37,087 nucleotides of DNA from Pseudomonadota bacterium (GTDB taxonomy: Bacteria; Myxococcota_A; Bradymonadia; UBA4248): contig JAFOHE010000312.1 in NCBI GenBank assembly GCA_017421975.1, positions 1 to 37,087 of the forward strand. The letters run 5' to 3'. Below the pieces are notes generated by a model. The model was not told where the DNA came from. It saw only the letters and a list, made by a program, of their open reading frames with translations, and searched no databases. Below, piece after piece: positions 23,591 to 33,083 of this stretch. Each line of letters starts with the position of its first letter. Positions within the stretch are counted from its first letter, which is position 1. The translations under genes were made by a program, and so were the position numbers.

Positions 23591-25051
23591 ATGCTAATGC
23601 GTAAGATGATTTATAAAATACTGATTTTGACTTGCGTTTGCCTGTGTCTTGGGGCTGCAAATGCTTTTGCTGACACGATTATGATTCCAATCGACTTCGG
23701 TGGAAGTGCTTCAGTACAATATAATGATGATTTCTTAAAGGCTGCCGCTGAATTAGATGACGTGCATATTCTTGATTACGGTGAACGCCAGGCGTTGTTG
23801 GATCAGCACTTCATCGAAGTATCTAAAGCACAATCCGATGACCTCGGAATGATTGATCTCGCTGAATCTGGCGCCGTTGCTTATAATGATGGTGAACACG
23901 ATAATGCAGATGAAATGTTCTCCGAAGCTTTTAAAATCGCTGTGGCTCACCCAGAATTTCTGGCAGTTTCTTCGGATGCTGCTGAAGAAATGTGGATCGC
24001 TGGGGCTTTCTGGCTTCAGGTGCGCTATTATATTAAAAATGATATAGAGGCTCTCAAAGAAGCCATCGATATTATGATTCGTGTCTTCCCGCTTCGCACG
24101 CCCATGGGATCCGATTTCCCTGATGAAATTGCTTCCATATATCGTGAACGTATGCCAAATCAGGTTAGGGGACATAAGTTACAAAGTATCGCGAATCTCG
24201 GTTGTACATTGCGTATCAATGGAGACAGACTGTCTAATGACGAAAGCTATTATATCTATTCTGGTAACTATGCGATTGCGAAAGTTTGTGGATTCGAAGT
24301 CGTGCGCATCGTCAATATGGATATTTATGAGCCCACGTTGCTGAGTTTAGAATCGGGCCTCTTCATGGATTTTGATTATCCACATGAACATAAATATGTC
24401 GAACACGTCGATACGACACGAGATGCTCTGTCTGAGCGACTTTATCTGTTGGCAAAAATTCTTAACATCGATCAGATTGTCCTCGTCGGATATGTCCCTT
24501 ATGGACACCCTTATCTTAAATCTGGATACACAGCGCTCCTCGCAAATACGACCAGAAAGGGACTCGTGCGTGCACGTACGGCTACGCCCGACGATATTGC
24601 GACACCACAGGGAATGAAAGAATTTGCTTCCGTCGTCTTTCATGGTGGACAATTAGCTTCTGGTGAGATTGCTGAGAGTAAATTGAGTCCCGTTTCATGG
24701 TCGGGCATTGCTGTCGGCTCCGTTGGTGTCGCAACACTCATCGTCGGTATCGTCTTCGGCGTCCTTGCCAAAAATGAAAATGACGAATTCCAGCGCCTCG
24801 AAAAAATTTACGATGATAGAAAATCTGGCTCCTACCTCGATCATGCGCATAAACGTGATACTTACAAAACCGTCGCTGATGTTTCCTTCGGCGTCGGCGG
24901 GGGAATGGCTGCCATCGGATTGGGACTCGTCTTGCTCGATAAGCTTTATCTTGAACCAAATTCACAAAACCTTTATCGTGTTGAAGGCGTGAAGTTTCAA
25001 TTCGATGTTCACAATGACGGCGTTCAGGCTGGATTAAGTTGGCAGTTCTAA
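23591..25051 (+). CDS. Envelope protein of unknown function with a PEGA-protein-like C-terminus
   Basis: 486 residues from ATG 23591. Signal peptide about 1-31 (ANAFA). The long N-terminal part (IMIPIDFGGSASVQYNDDFL onward, with helical repeats such as DEMFSEAFKIAVAHPEFLAVS) looks like a TPR-like helical region followed by a strand-rich domain (TLRINGDRLSNDESYYIYSG). Two hydrophobic segments (about 375-397 and 432-455) flank a charged loop, and the chain ends GLSWQF. This end matches the architecture of the PEGA protein at 10668-11711, though overall similarity is low. The stop codon overlaps the coaD start by one base (TAATG), so both are translated together. Function unknown; it likely sits in the periplasm or outer membrane. 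Confidence 0.7.
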   Translation: MLMRKMIYKILILTCVCLCLGAANAFADTIMIPIDFGGSASVQYNDDFLKAAAELDDVHILDYGERQALLDQHFIEVSKAQSDDLGMIDLAESGAVAYNDGEHDNADEMFSEAFKIAVAHPEFLAVSSDAAEEMWIAGAFWLQVRYYIKNDIEALKEAIDIMIRVFPLRTPMGSDFPDEIASIYRERMPNQVRGHKLQSIANLGCTLRINGDRLSNDESYYIYSGNYAIAKVCGFEVVRIVNMDIYEPTLLSLESGLFMDFDYPHEHKYVEHVDTTRDALSERLYLLAKILNIDQIVLVGYVPYGHPYLKSGYTALLANTTRKGLVRARTATPDDIATPQGMKEFASVVFHGGQLASGEIAESKLSPVSWSGIAVGSVGVATLIVGIVFGVLAKNENDEFQRLEKIYDDRKSGSYLDHAHKRDTYKTVADVSFGVGGGMAAIGLGLVLLDKLYLEPNSQNLYRVEGVKFQFDVHNDGVQAGLSWQF

Positions 25052-25554
25052 TGTATGACGAATTCTCAAAAGAGCGGCAACATGCCGTTTATTCCGGTTC
25101 CTTCGATCCCGTGACACTCGGACATATCGATATCATTCGACGGGCCGCTGAGCTCTTTCCTCGAATCACGGTTGCTGTCGGGCATCATCCAAACAAAAAA
25201 GGATTGTTCTCAATCCAGGAACGCATCGCTTTTTTAATGGATGCAGTTGCTCCATTTCAAGGCGTTGATGTCATGGCGACGGATGCACTCATGGTCGATT
25301 TCTGTCGCTCAATTCAGGCGACAGTCATTATTCGTGGATTGCGCTCCGAGGCTGATTTCGCGTACGAAATGCAAATGGCGGCTATCAATCGCGAACTTGC
25401 GCCCGATATCGAAACCGTCTTTCTGCTCGCAAACCGCGATACGATGTTTGTTTCCAGTTCCGTTGTTAGAGAACTCGCTTCCTATGGACATAGCGTGGAC
25501 GCCTATGTTTCTCACATGGTCGCCGATGCTTTGCGAAGGCTTTTTCAATCATGA
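25051..25554 (+). CDS. coaD: Phosphopantetheine adenylyltransferase
   Basis: 167 residues from ATG 25051. CoaD transfers AMP from ATP to 4'-phosphopantetheine, the penultimate step of coenzyme A synthesis, in the cytoplasm. The nucleotidyltransferase motif GSFDPVTLGH is at residues about 15-24, the substrate motif IIRGLRSEADFAYE lies in the middle and SSSVVRELASYGHSVDAYV near the end. Length matches the family's 160-165. It overlaps its upstream neighbour by one base and its downstream neighbour by four (ATGA), so it is the middle gene of a translationally coupled trio. The upstream gene is an envelope protein and the downstream one an AAA ATPase, an odd setting for a CoA enzyme. Confidence 0.95.
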   Translation: MYDEFSKERQHAVYSGSFDPVTLGHIDIIRRAAELFPRITVAVGHHPNKKGLFSIQERIAFLMDAVAPFQGVDVMATDALMVDFCRSIQATVIIRGLRSEADFAYEMQMAAINRELAPDIETVFLLANRDTMFVSSSVVRELASYGHSVDAYVSHMVADALRRLFQS

Positions 25555-27617
25555 ATACGTCGCAATATCTTGAATTTCGTCTAAAGCAACTCAATACACT
25601 CTGTGCCGCGTATGCCGCAGGCGAGACAGATGCGATCGCCACTTACGAAAATGCCATCAATGCTTTGGACGCTACCGCCGATGACGCGTTGCCTTTCATT
25701 CGGCTCGCAAACGATTTTTCTCTCTCACCTTTCGAGAAAAATGTCATCTTCATGGCACTCGCGCCCACAATTGACGCGTCCTTCAAACAAAAAATCATCG
25801 ATATTCGACGAAATTTTTCCCTCTTCAATGTCGATGTCGGGATTTGCCTGGAAATCTTTAGCGCCAATCTCGAGGAAAGAATACAAAATCGAAAGGCGTT
25901 TCTGCCAACGGCACCGCTCATGCAAAATCATCTCGTTGAACTCAAGGCTTTGCATGGTGCCGATGTTCAGCTCAATGAAATGATTGTTGCACTCCCATCA
26001 AGGATCGTTTCGCATATCCTCGAACAAGAGACGGATATTCAATTCGATGGCTTCAGCCGACTCGTATGGCCTAAAACGACGCTCGATCAGGTCATGCTTT
26101 CCGAGCGTCAGCAAAAACAAGTCTTTGCAATCGTTTCGCAATACGAACACTATCTCGATCTCAAAAAATCTTGGAATTTCGAAGAAATAGGCGGCGGTGG
26201 ACGAAATCTTATTCTCCTCTTCAGCGGTAAATCGGGAACGGGAAAAACTCTCCTCGCACACGCCATAGCCCATTCCCTCAAACGCCCTTTGCTCCTCGTC
26301 GATGCTCACGAACTCGAAGCACGTAGAAGCCTCGAGGACAACCTCGATTTGCTCTTGCGCGAAGCACGTCTGCGACGCGCTGTTCTCCTCTTCGACGATT
26401 GTGAACTCCTCTTCGGTAATCGTACACAAGGAAACCGCGATCTGCCACTCCTCTTGGCCGCGCTCGACGCATACGAAGGATTGGCCATACTTTCGACAAA
26501 TATTCCAACGGCGCTTGATCCTGCACTCGATCGACGCGTGACGCTCCAAATTGATTTCGATATCCCTTCGGCACCACTGCGCGAAAAAATTTGGCGTCTC
26601 CACATTCCCGATCAATTGATGCTCGCCGATGACGTCGATTTGCCGCATTTGGCTGAAAAATATGAATTCGCCGGCGGGACGATCCGAAATGCCATCGCTG
26701 TGGCTATGAACCGCGCACTTGCTGATGCCGCACTCAATGGCTCCGAACTCGTCCTCAATATGGCGATGCTCGATGATGCTGCCAAAACTCAGATTCGTAA
26801 TAAAATCAAAAAATTGGCGGATAAAACACGTACCACTTTGACGCTTGATGATCTCGTTCTGCCGCGTAAACTTAAAGAACAACTCAGAAGCATTATCGCC
26901 GCTGTCAGAAATCGTCGAAAAATCTTCGAAGAATGGGGATTCGGCGAAAAATTAACGACTGGACGCGGACTCTGTGTCCTCTTCCGCGGTGATTCTGGTA
27001 CCGGAAAAACACTTTCCGCCGAAATCATCGCCAATGAACTCGGCATGACCCTGTACCGCGTCCGTATTCCTGCCATCGTCTCCAAATACGTCGGCGAAAC
27101 CGAAAAAAATCTCGAAAAATGTTTCCGCGAAGCAGCCGCTTCCGGCGCTCTCCTGCTCTTCGATGAGGCTGACTCCATCTTCTCAAAACGCACCGAAGTT
27201 AAGGACGCAAACGACCGATACTCAAATATGGAGGTCAATTTGCTCCTACAGGAAGTCGAACGCTTTCAGGGTGTCGTCATTCTGACGACAAACCTCGATG
27301 CAGCGATCGACGACGCCTTCGAACGTCGCCTCAATCATAAACTCGATTTCCCATTCCCTGAAGCGCGTGATCGGGCCAGAATTTGGAAACGTCTCCTCCC
27401 CAAACAAGCCCCGCTCTCCGACGATATCGACTTCGAAGCTCTCGGCCGCGATTTTGACCTCGCTGGCGGTAATATTAAAAATGCTGTCATCCGCGCTGCT
27501 TATCAGGCGGCTGAACATAAGACGCAGATTAATATGGATCTCCTCGAAGCTTGCGGATTACAGGAATACAGAGAAATGGGGAAACTCGTTCCCAATCGTC
27601 GTAATCCTTGGGATTAG
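25551..27617 (+). CDS. Protein with two AAA ATPase domains
   Basis: 688 residues; its ATG overlaps the coaD stop (ATGA). Residues about 1-200 are helical with no motif I recognise. The first AAA domain has SGKSGTGKTLLAHA (about 225-238) and Walker B AVLLFDDCELLFG (Asp-Asp in place of Asp-Glu), with STN as sensor and DRRV as the Arg pair. The second has GDSGTGKTLSAEII (about 478-491), Walker B LLLFDEADSIF, TTN and FERRL, then the AAA lid motif GGNIKNAV. The altered first Walker B suggests that one ring binds but hydrolyses ATP poorly, as in several two-ring remodelling machines. No N-terminal signal, so cytoplasmic. The substrate is unknown; coupling to coaD and an envelope protein gives no clear clue. 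Confidence 0.85.
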   Translation: MNTSQYLEFRLKQLNTLCAAYAAGETDAIATYENAINALDATADDALPFIRLANDFSLSPFEKNVIFMALAPTIDASFKQKIIDIRRNFSLFNVDVGICLEIFSANLEERIQNRKAFLPTAPLMQNHLVELKALHGADVQLNEMIVALPSRIVSHILEQETDIQFDGFSRLVWPKTTLDQVMLSERQQKQVFAIVSQYEHYLDLKKSWNFEEIGGGGRNLILLFSGKSGTGKTLLAHAIAHSLKRPLLLVDAHELEARRSLEDNLDLLLREARLRRAVLLFDDCELLFGNRTQGNRDLPLLLAALDAYEGLAILSTNIPTALDPALDRRVTLQIDFDIPSAPLREKIWRLHIPDQLMLADDVDLPHLAEKYEFAGGTIRNAIAVAMNRALADAALNGSELVLNMAMLDDAAKTQIRNKIKKLADKTRTTLTLDDLVLPRKLKEQLRSIIAAVRNRRKIFEEWGFGEKLTTGRGLCVLFRGDSGTGKTLSAEIIANELGMTLYRVRIPAIVSKYVGETEKNLEKCFREAAASGALLLFDEADSIFSKRTEVKDANDRYSNMEVNLLLQEVERFQGVVILTTNLDAAIDDAFERRLNHKLDFPFPEARDRARIWKRLLPKQAPLSDDIDFEALGRDFDLAGGNIKNAVIRAAYQAAEHKTQINMDLLEACGLQEYREMGKLVPNRRNPWD

Positions 27618-27697
27618 CCAATGCTTTTTTCATTAATTGTGTCATAATATTTAGACGTGATTTTGCATAAAATCACCGTTTCCTTTGATGTTTTATT

Positions 27698-27836
27698 GGG
27701 GGCACGCCTATGCGCTTCGCACATACGGCGCGCTTGCTTCGGCTATTGCCGCTTGCGCTTCGCCCTGCACGCCAATACGCCTTCGCGAAATATATAAATT
27801 TGGGCACGCCTGTGCGCTTCGCACATACGGCGTGTT
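27698..27836. repeat. Three bulged hairpins of the GTAT/ATA family, without the composite flanks
   Basis: GCC-TATG...CATA-C-GGC (around 27706-27730, inner TGCG-CTT-CGCA), GGC-TATTG...CAATA-C-GCC (27741-27781) and CACGCC-TGTGCG-CTT-CGCACA-TAC-GGCGTG (around 27806-27834). All keep the single unpaired C before the 3' arm. The first and third share a near-identical segment, GCGCTTCGCACATACGGCG. Confidence 0.75.
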
Positions 27837-28113
27837 TCCCAATCAACCAGTGAAAAAGGAAAATGGAAAAATGGTAAGAAATAATGTATCGAAATTCTCT
27901 TATACATTTTTATGGGCAAAAATAATAATAAAATATAAAATATATTTTATCTGCCATGTACAGAGAGAAAAAGTGTAATAGCGGATGTGAGGTGATGCAT
28001 AGTCTCATTAAAATCATCCATAGTATTGAATAATTGTATCATTGAAAAAGTGATAAGACATATAAGGGGCGTCTTTAACGCCCCCTTATCCATCGCCGAT
28101 TGCTACTATTTAA
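27837..28113. other. AT-rich gene-free stretch with a hairpin
   Basis: No convincing gene. ATAAGGGGCGT (28062-28072) pairs with ACGCCCCCTTAT (28078-28089) with one bulge. On the minus strand it lies about 25 bases after the decayed Cys-rich copy ends, and it could be that transcript's terminator, although no T run follows. Confidence 0.45.
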
Positions 28114-29006
28114 TTATTCATAATCACCTGCTGATGGCCATTGGCATAATTCAGGACCTGTAACTGCTGTGGAGTTTTTGTGACAATTCTTGCGCGTGTA
28201 ACAAACAGATGGAGTAATATTTCTATCATTGCATTTGCAGGCGATGCCGTCTGAATTACCATCGTAATCACTCAATGAACCATTGATGCATTAGATGATA
28301 TAACCGTTTTGATGATAGAGTTCATTAATACATGTCTGCAATGAATTGTGACATTGGCCAAACTTTGTCTTGTCCGCATTACAAGAGACATGGTGCGTAT
28401 GATTCGTGAGATCGAAATTAAACTTTTCACCGCCATGTGATGCATCGTATTTTAGATAATTAAATCCTGTAATACTTTTGCCGGGCAATCTGCACCTTTG
28501 GCGAGGCAGTCTTCGGTTAATTCAAATGTGGCCGGATTGACAGGCATGCGGAATGGCGGGTAATCAGGATCCAGATAATCGGGATCATTGATATCGGCTT
28601 CTCTTGCCTTGAGTGCCTTGCATTTGGCTTCATCATAACACGGATTGAATTCCCAATCGTAATTACGGTATGCTACGCCACCGACACCCGCACAGGGATC
28701 ACAGCCATCGCAGTATTCCGGGTGTTCTTCAAGCACATTAAAGCATGAAACATTTCTATCTGCTAAACTTGCAGAGATACGGCACTCTGCCTTGCAGCTG
28801 TAGTCAGGATCAATGGGGTCATATTTATTGTGTAGTCGCTCCCATTTGCCACCAATACAACGCCACATAATGGCATTCATATTGTTGTCTTCTGTGCATT
28901 TCAAATCGCCATTGATACACTCGCCTCACGCAGGAATATCTGTGCGACACGAAACGTTCTGGCATATTGCTACCGTTTTCCCTGGAACGCCTTCTTGACA
29001 TTCCAT
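28114..29006 (-). pseudogene. Decayed partial Cys-rich protein gene (third cassette)
   Basis: Translating the minus strand from 29006 gives a continuous Cys-rich protein (VMECQEGVPGKTVAICQNVS, then ECINGDLKC, CDGCDPCAGVGG, YLDPDYPPFRMP, CKCNDRNITPSVC, CQWPSAGDYE), but it is broken three times: TGA at 28926-28928 where a Cys codon (TGC) would fit, a frameshift near 28455-28490 and TAA at 28291-28293. It lacks any signal peptide. It is not a close copy of the neighbouring Cys-rich gene; it seems the 3' part of another member of the same broad class. It starts directly beyond a GGGCGGG-type hairpin, as does the second cassette. It may be a remnant or a recombination reserve. Confidence 0.75.
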
Positions 29007-29017
29007 CACTCGGCCAT

Positions 29018-29040
29018 GGGGCGGGTCTAATCACCGCCCC
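29018..29040. repeat. GGGGCGG hairpin at cassette boundary, copy a
   Basis: GGGGCGG (29018-29024) pairs with CCGCCCC (29034-29040), and the loop contains the TAG stop of the upstream reading frame on the minus strand. Near-identical hairpins lie at 30536-30556 and 30604-30624. Confidence 0.8.
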
Positions 29041-30529
29041 CAATGCAGTAGGAGTAGCCATCCTCATTCGTGACACATTCTTTGTCGCAATTAAACGTGT
29101 AAGGCTGAATCGATGAGGCATCTGCTCGAAAATAGAGCGTCAATTGATTGTCATCACATTTCACTAAAGAAGGTATAGGATTGGTTTCATCCATAATTTC
29201 ATACGAGCATGCAGCGTATTGGACGGATGATTTTATATAAGTATTGCACAAATTTGATTTTTTACAGTTTTCAATGGTTTGTACGTACTTCTTCTGGGCT
29301 GGATCGTAAATGCAGTTGACAGCCTGAGCTTCGTCACAAAGTCCGCCTGGTCTGTCGCATTCTGGAAGTCTACAGCCCCCTGTGTTGCTGTCACATCCAT
29401 CACTGCCAAGGATATTACAATACATATGGTTTTGCATAACATAGTCATATTCATTATAATACTATGAGAACGAATATGCATTGCCATGCTCGTCTTCCAG
29501 ACAAAAACCACTTTCTATATAAACACCCAATCGATCATGACCAAAAACATCTTTGGCTTGAAGACACATGCCAGAATTAACAGTTTTGTTATCGTTATAT
29601 GTTACAGAAAATAAACCATTCTCTTTTTCGCATAAATGATAGCAATCCGTTTCTTCATTGATCGTGCCACAAAAATATGTGCTCGAAGGACAATATTGAA
29701 TCATAACATTGTATGATTCGTCGCAATATTTGAGAAACATATTATTACTTTCATCCGTGAGACACTCTTTGGAACAGTATCCGCGGCATTTGCCTTCGAT
29801 GCACATATTGTCCAGGTATGTGCTCGTTGTACAGACTTTTCCACCGTTGTCAGCGCATCCGCCGCAGTTCAAATTGTCATTCATCGTATTGACTTCGCAT
29901 CCATTTTCTGGATTATGATCGCAGTCCCCAAAGCCATCACGGCAAACGATCTGGTCGTTCTCGCAGGACAAAACGTTGAGATTTTCCGCATCAATGCACA
30001 TGCCACCGCATGCGGTCAGACCGGACGGACATTCCGTCACACATTCGCCGTTTAAGCATGCGATTTCCTTCAAATGATTATTGCCACAGGTGTAGCCACA
30101 GCTGCCGCAGTGGTTTGGCGTGCGCATGAGATTCGTTTCACACCCGTCTGCAGGATCGTTGTTGCAGTTGTCATAGCCTTTGGCACAGGTCAATGTGTTG
30201 GCTTGGCAGTTGACGATATGGGCGTCACGAAGACTGAGACATTGATCGCCACAACGTAATTCTCCTTCACGGCAACCATTTGCGCTTATACATGCTCCGT
30301 AATTGCAAAAGTTGCCACCTTCTCCGGTACATACATGGCCACATTCGCTGCAGTTGTTCGGATCGTTGAAACGGAAAATCTCGCATCCGTCATCAATACT
30401 GTTGTTACAGTCGATATACCCTAGTGTACATGTGAGCTTTTTGTCGGTGTATGTTTCCACGTGGGCTGCCGCCAGATTCATTTCGCACTCGTCATCAGGC
30501 ATTCCGTTGCAGTCGGCATAGCTCTGCAT
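29027..30529 (-). pseudogene. Partial duplicate of the Cys-rich lipoprotein gene, interrupted by an amber codon
   Basis: It repeats about the last 500 residues of the intact gene at 30612-33020 with high identity, for example CRDGFGDCDHNPENGCE and LTCTLGYIDCNNSIDDGCEI in both. It has no signal peptide and begins inside a repeat unit (MQSYADCNG). At 29462-29464 a TAG stands where the intact gene has TTT (FSFYYNEYD becomes FS-stop-YYNEYD); the frame is otherwise open to its natural end at 29027. At least one conserved Cys has changed (VETYTDKK for VETCTDKK). These changes fit relaxed selection. It could serve as a template for gene conversion into the intact gene. Confidence 0.85.
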
Positions 30530-30535
30530 ACGTAT

Positions 30536-30624
30536 GGGCGGGTCTAAGCCCCGCCCTCTTCTTTCGCCCTCCTCTTCCGTTTCCGTCGCCTTCGGTCATG
30601 TATGGGCGGGTCTAAGCCCCGCCC
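30536..30624. repeat. Paired GGGCGGG hairpins between intact gene and partial copy
   Basis: GGGCGGG/CCCGCCC occurs at 30536-30556 and again at 30604-30624, each preceded by TAT, 68 bases apart. The second contains the stop codon of the intact Cys-rich gene in its loop. With the copy at 29018-29040 they mark every cassette junction of the locus. Confidence 0.8.
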
Positions 30625-33020
30625 CCTTTGCAGTAGGAGTAGCCATCGGCATTCGTGACACATTCTTTCTCACAATCAAACGTGTATTGTCGAATGAGTA
30701 AGTCGTCTGCTGGAATATAGAGCGTTAATTGATTATCGGTACATTGCCCTAATGAAGATATGGGATCGGCCAGACCGTTAATACGATATGAGCATGCAGC
30801 GTACTGGACGGATGATTTTGTATAGGTATTGCACAAATCCTTTGTTTTACAGTTCTCAACGGTTTGTACGTACTTTTTCCGAGCTGGATCATAAATGCAG
30901 TTGACAGCCCGTGCTTCGTCACAAAGTCCGCCTGGTATGTCGCATTCTGGAAGTATACAACTCCCTGTTTCACTGTCACATCCATTGCCGCCAAAGACAT
31001 TGCAATACATATAGTTTTGCATAATATGGTCATACTCATTATAATAAAATGAGAACGAATATGCATTGCCATGATCGTCTTCCAGACAAAAACCACTCGC
31101 TATAGAAATGCCAAGTTGATCATTACCAAAAACATCTTTGCCTGGAAGACACTTACCAGAATCCAGGGTTTTGGTATCACTATATGTTACAGAATATAAC
31201 TCATTCGGTGTTTCGCATAAATGATAGCAATCCATCTCTTCGTTGATTGTGCCACAAAACTGTGTGCTGGATGGACAATATTGAATCATGACATTGTATG
31301 ATTCATCGCAATATTTGAGAAACATATTGCCATTTTCATCCGTGATACACTCTTTGGAACAGTATCCACGGCATTTTCCTTCGATGCACATATTGTCCAG
31401 GGTCGTGCTCGTTGTACAGACTTTTCCACCGTTGTCAGCACATCCGCCGCAGTGCGCATTATCGTTCATCGTATTGATTTCACATCCGTTTTCAGGATTG
31501 TGATCGCAGTCTCCAAAGCCATCACGGCAAACGATCTGGTCGTTTTCGCAGGACAGAACGTTGAGATTCTCCGCATCGATGCACATGCCACCGCATGCGG
31601 TCAGGCCAGATGGGCATTCCAGTACACATTCGCCGTTAAAGCATGCGAATTCCTGTGAATCATTATTTCCGCAGGTGTTGCCACAGCTGCCACAGTGGTT
31701 TGGGGTACGCATAAGATTGGTTTCACAACCGTCTGCAGGATCGTTGTTGCAATTGTCATAGCCTTTGGCACAGGTCAATGCGTTGGGTTGGCAGTTGATG
31801 ATATGGTCGTCACGAAGACTGAGACAATGCTCGCCGCAAAGTAATTCTCCCTCACTGCAACCATTTGCGTGTACACATGTTCCGTAATTGCAAAAGTTGC
31901 CCTCTTCTCCGGAACATACATGGCCGCATTCGCCGCAGTTATTTGGATCGTTGAAACGGAAAATCTCGCATCCGTCATCAATACTGTTGTTACAGTCGAT
32001 ATACCCTAGTGTGCATGTGAGCTTTTTGTCGGTGCATGTTTCCACGTGCGTCACCGTAAGGTTCATTTCGCATCCGTCATGAGGCATGCCGTTGCAGTCG
32101 GCATAGCCTTGTTCACATGTGAGCACTTCGTCGGTGCATGTTTCCACGTGCGTCACCGTAAGATTCATTTCGCATCCGTCATGAGGCATGCCGTTGCAGT
32201 CAGCGTAGCCTTGTTCACATGTGAGCGCTTCGTCGGTGCATGCTGCCACGTGGATTGCCGTAAGATTCATTTCGCACCCGTCATCAGGCATTCCGTTGCA
32301 GTCGGCGTAGCCTTGTTCACATGTGAGCGTTTCGTCGGTGCATGTTGCCGCGTGGAGTGCCGTAAGATTCGTTTCGCACCCATCATCAGGCGTTCCGTTG
32401 CAGTCGGCATAGCCTTGTTCACATGTGAGCGCTTCGTCGGTGCATGCTGCCGCGTGGAGTGCCGTAAGATTCGTTTCGCACCCATCATCAAGTGTTCCGT
32501 TGCAGTCGGCATAGCCTTGTTCGCATGTGAGCGCTTTGTTGGTGCATGTTGCCGCGTGGGTCGCGATAAGATTCATTTCGCATCCGTCATCAGGCGTTCC
32601 GTTGCAGTCGGCATAGCCCAGGCGACAGACGGGGGTGTCGTTTTTACAGGAAATGATGTGTGCCTGTTCGGTATTTACGCAATTGCCGCCACAAAGCAGT
32701 TCGCCGTCAGGACAGATCGAACAGTATCGCCTGCCGCTGTCGTCTTTCCGGCAGTTGGAAAAGGGAGCATTGCGTTTGCACGAACTATATTCAAAGGAAA
32801 GGAAAATGTCATTTCTGATGGTTGCGTCAGTGATGCCGCAGCACGTTTCGGAGGATGTGCAGGCTTCCTGCAGACAGACGCCGTCGTTGTATTCGATGTA
32901 GCTGACCTGTGTTTGCTCATCAGCGCACGTGATAGCATCGAATGGCTCTTCGAGTGAGCATGAAGCGAACATGCATGATATTAATATTAAGCAGTAGATT
33001 CTATGATGTATTCCAAACAT
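30612..33020 (-). CDS. Cys-rich repeat lipoprotein
   Basis: 802 residues; GGAGG eight bases before the ATG. Lipoprotein signal ends MFASC. After a Cys-rich head (CSICPDGELLCGGNC) come six units of 34 residues with the pattern LTCEQGYADCNGxPDDGCExN and a seventh, divergent one (LTCTLGYIDCNNSIDDGCEI). Later comes a second type of Cys motif (CGECGHVCSGEEGNFCNYGTC; CGSCGNTCGNN; CGGCADNGGKVC) and a C-terminal domain of about 200 residues ending CKGGGA. The DCN...DGCE repeat is typical of secreted and surface proteins of Myxococcota and related groups, and each unit probably closes its own disulfides. The likely place is the cell surface, as an adhesin or shield; no ligand can be named. The upstream region has 40-bp repeats, and two decayed partial genes lie downstream. 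Confidence 0.85.
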   Translation of the reverse strand: MFGIHHRIYCLILISCMFASCSLEEPFDAITCADEQTQVSYIEYNDGVCLQEACTSSETCCGITDATIRNDIFLSFEYSSCKRNAPFSNCRKDDSGRRYCSICPDGELLCGGNCVNTEQAHIISCKNDTPVCRLGYADCNGTPDDGCEMNLIATHAATCTNKALTCEQGYADCNGTLDDGCETNLTALHAAACTDEALTCEQGYADCNGTPDDGCETNLTALHAATCTDETLTCEQGYADCNGMPDDGCEMNLTAIHVAACTDEALTCEQGYADCNGMPHDGCEMNLTVTHVETCTDEVLTCEQGYADCNGMPHDGCEMNLTVTHVETCTDKKLTCTLGYIDCNNSIDDGCEIFRFNDPNNCGECGHVCSGEEGNFCNYGTCVHANGCSEGELLCGEHCLSLRDDHIINCQPNALTCAKGYDNCNNDPADGCETNLMRTPNHCGSCGNTCGNNDSQEFACFNGECVLECPSGLTACGGMCIDAENLNVLSCENDQIVCRDGFGDCDHNPENGCEINTMNDNAHCGGCADNGGKVCTTSTTLDNMCIEGKCRGYCSKECITDENGNMFLKYCDESYNVMIQYCPSSTQFCGTINEEMDCYHLCETPNELYSVTYSDTKTLDSGKCLPGKDVFGNDQLGISIASGFCLEDDHGNAYSFSFYYNEYDHIMQNYMYCNVFGGNGCDSETGSCILPECDIPGGLCDEARAVNCIYDPARKKYVQTVENCKTKDLCNTYTKSSVQYAACSYRINGLADPISSLGQCTDNQLTLYIPADDLLIRQYTFDCEKECVTNADGYSYCKGGGA
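31990..32635 (-). repeat. 102-bp tandem coding repeat, six close units
   Basis: Six consecutive 34-codon units of the Cys-rich lipoprotein, nearly identical in DNA (for example GTTGCAGTCGGCATAGCC recurs every 102 bases on the plus strand). Unit number can change by recombination without shifting the frame. Confidence 0.9.
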
Positions 33021-33083
33021 TGTTTAATCCTCCAAAAAACACCATTTGGATGTACCGCATTGCAATGCTTGTGACAATGTATT

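Noticed and set aside
27685-27978. 97-codon plus-strand frame after the AAA ATPase
   Set aside because: Its first half is the translated hairpin repeat, and the rest is AT-rich with no family likeness.
31990-32635. Possible CRISPR array in the 102-bp repeats
   Set aside because: Units are too long, have no unique spacers and are in frame inside a coding gene.
32046-32957. 303-codon plus-strand frame across the Cys-rich repeats
   Set aside because: It repeats in register with the 102-bp units and follows from their periodicity; the minus-strand lipoprotein has the signal peptide and ribosome site.
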